A stretch of DNA of 6,853 nucleotides from Anaerolineae bacterium (lineage in GTDB: Bacteria; Chloroflexota; Anaerolineae; UBA1429). The notes under the pieces were generated by a model. It worked only from the letters and a program-made list of their open reading frames with translations. It did not search any database and was not told the DNA's origin. Every line of letters begins with the position of its first letter. Position 1 is the first letter of the stretch. The position numbers and the translations under genes were made by a program. This document shows positions 6,681-6,853 of the stretch, in pieces. Location: contig SKRJ01000340.1 in the NCBI GenBank assembly GCA_007118555.1, forward strand, positions 1 to 6,853. Reading direction: 5' to 3'.

Positions 6681-6853
6681 TTAGCGGACCCGAATGGCGC
6701 CGACGCCGCCCTCGACCCGTAGCAGGACGTTGCCGACGCCCTGCACATGGTACTCGTCATTGACGCGCTCGAATCGATCGTCCACTCGCACGGTGCCCAG
6801 CCCGCCCTCCACCTGAACCTGGGCGCCGGCGCCGGCCGGGATCTCGATGGTCA
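6681..6853 (-). CDS. 3' end of a beta-repeat protein, LiaF / toast-rack or DUF4097-like (partial)
   Basis: Only the last 56 residues are inside the window; the gene continues past the right edge. The minus-strand frame runs without a stop from the edge to TAA at 6683-6681, and the product ends EGGVGAIRVR. It contains two similar strands, VEGGLGTVRV and VEGGVGAIRV, separated by about 26 residues that include the Gly-rich turn VQGVGNV. It starts with TIEIPAGAGAQVQVEGG. This glycine-and-valine ladder, with a pattern like 'i.vP.G.g..v.v.gGlG.v.v', is characteristic of the C-terminal beta solenoid in LiaF-like, toast-rack and DUF4097 proteins. Its neighbour on the plus strand has LiaF-type membrane segments, which fits that reading. 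The exact family cannot be settled from the fragment. Confidence 0.75.
   Translation of the reverse strand, partial: TIEIPAGAGAQVQVEGGLGTVRVDDRFERVNDEYHVQGVGNVLLRVEGGVGAIRVR

Overview
The window is GC-rich and densely coding. It holds three complete protein-coding genes and the 3' end of a fourth, with short intergenic gaps. The Lon sequence, a large bacterial NLR-like protein (CHAT-like / STAND ATPase / TPR) and the LiaF/DUF5668-type membrane genes together suggest a Chloroflexota bacterium, perhaps Anaerolineae-like. This assignment comes from protein style alone; no rRNA or tRNA gene is present to confirm it.

Layout. (1) Positions 7-3354, minus strand: a 1115-residue signalling-type ATPase. 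It has an N-terminal domain that reads as a CHAT caspase-like fold without its catalytic His and Cys, then a STAND/NB-ARC-type P-loop ATPase, a winged-helix region ending in an MHP motif, a TPR solenoid with a 40-residue period, and a conserved-looking acidic C-terminus. (2) Positions 3355-3557: a divergent regulatory region. Putative -10 elements on the two strands overlap, and an inverted repeat spans them. (3) Positions 3558-5984, plus strand: a complete, apparently functional LonA ATP-dependent protease. (4) Positions 5985-6116: a gap holding a perfect 26-base palindrome that probably ends the lon transcript. (5) Positions 6117-6674, plus strand: a six-helix membrane protein with LiaI/LiaF (DUF5668)-type motifs. 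(6) Positions 6681-6853, minus strand: the C-terminal 56 residues of a repetitive beta-strand protein resembling LiaF/toast-rack or DUF4097-type domains. It converges on gene 5 with only six bases between the stop codons.

How the parts relate. Lon is housekeeping proteolysis. The divergent NLR-like gene may be co-regulated or reciprocally regulated with it through the shared promoter region, but nothing in the sequence proves a functional link. The last two genes look like envelope-stress-type (LiaF-like) components. The most unusual element is the CHAT-like domain that has apparently lost its protease residues while remaining fused to an otherwise well-formed STAND-TPR sensor. No CRISPR array, insertion sequence, tRNA or rRNA was seen.
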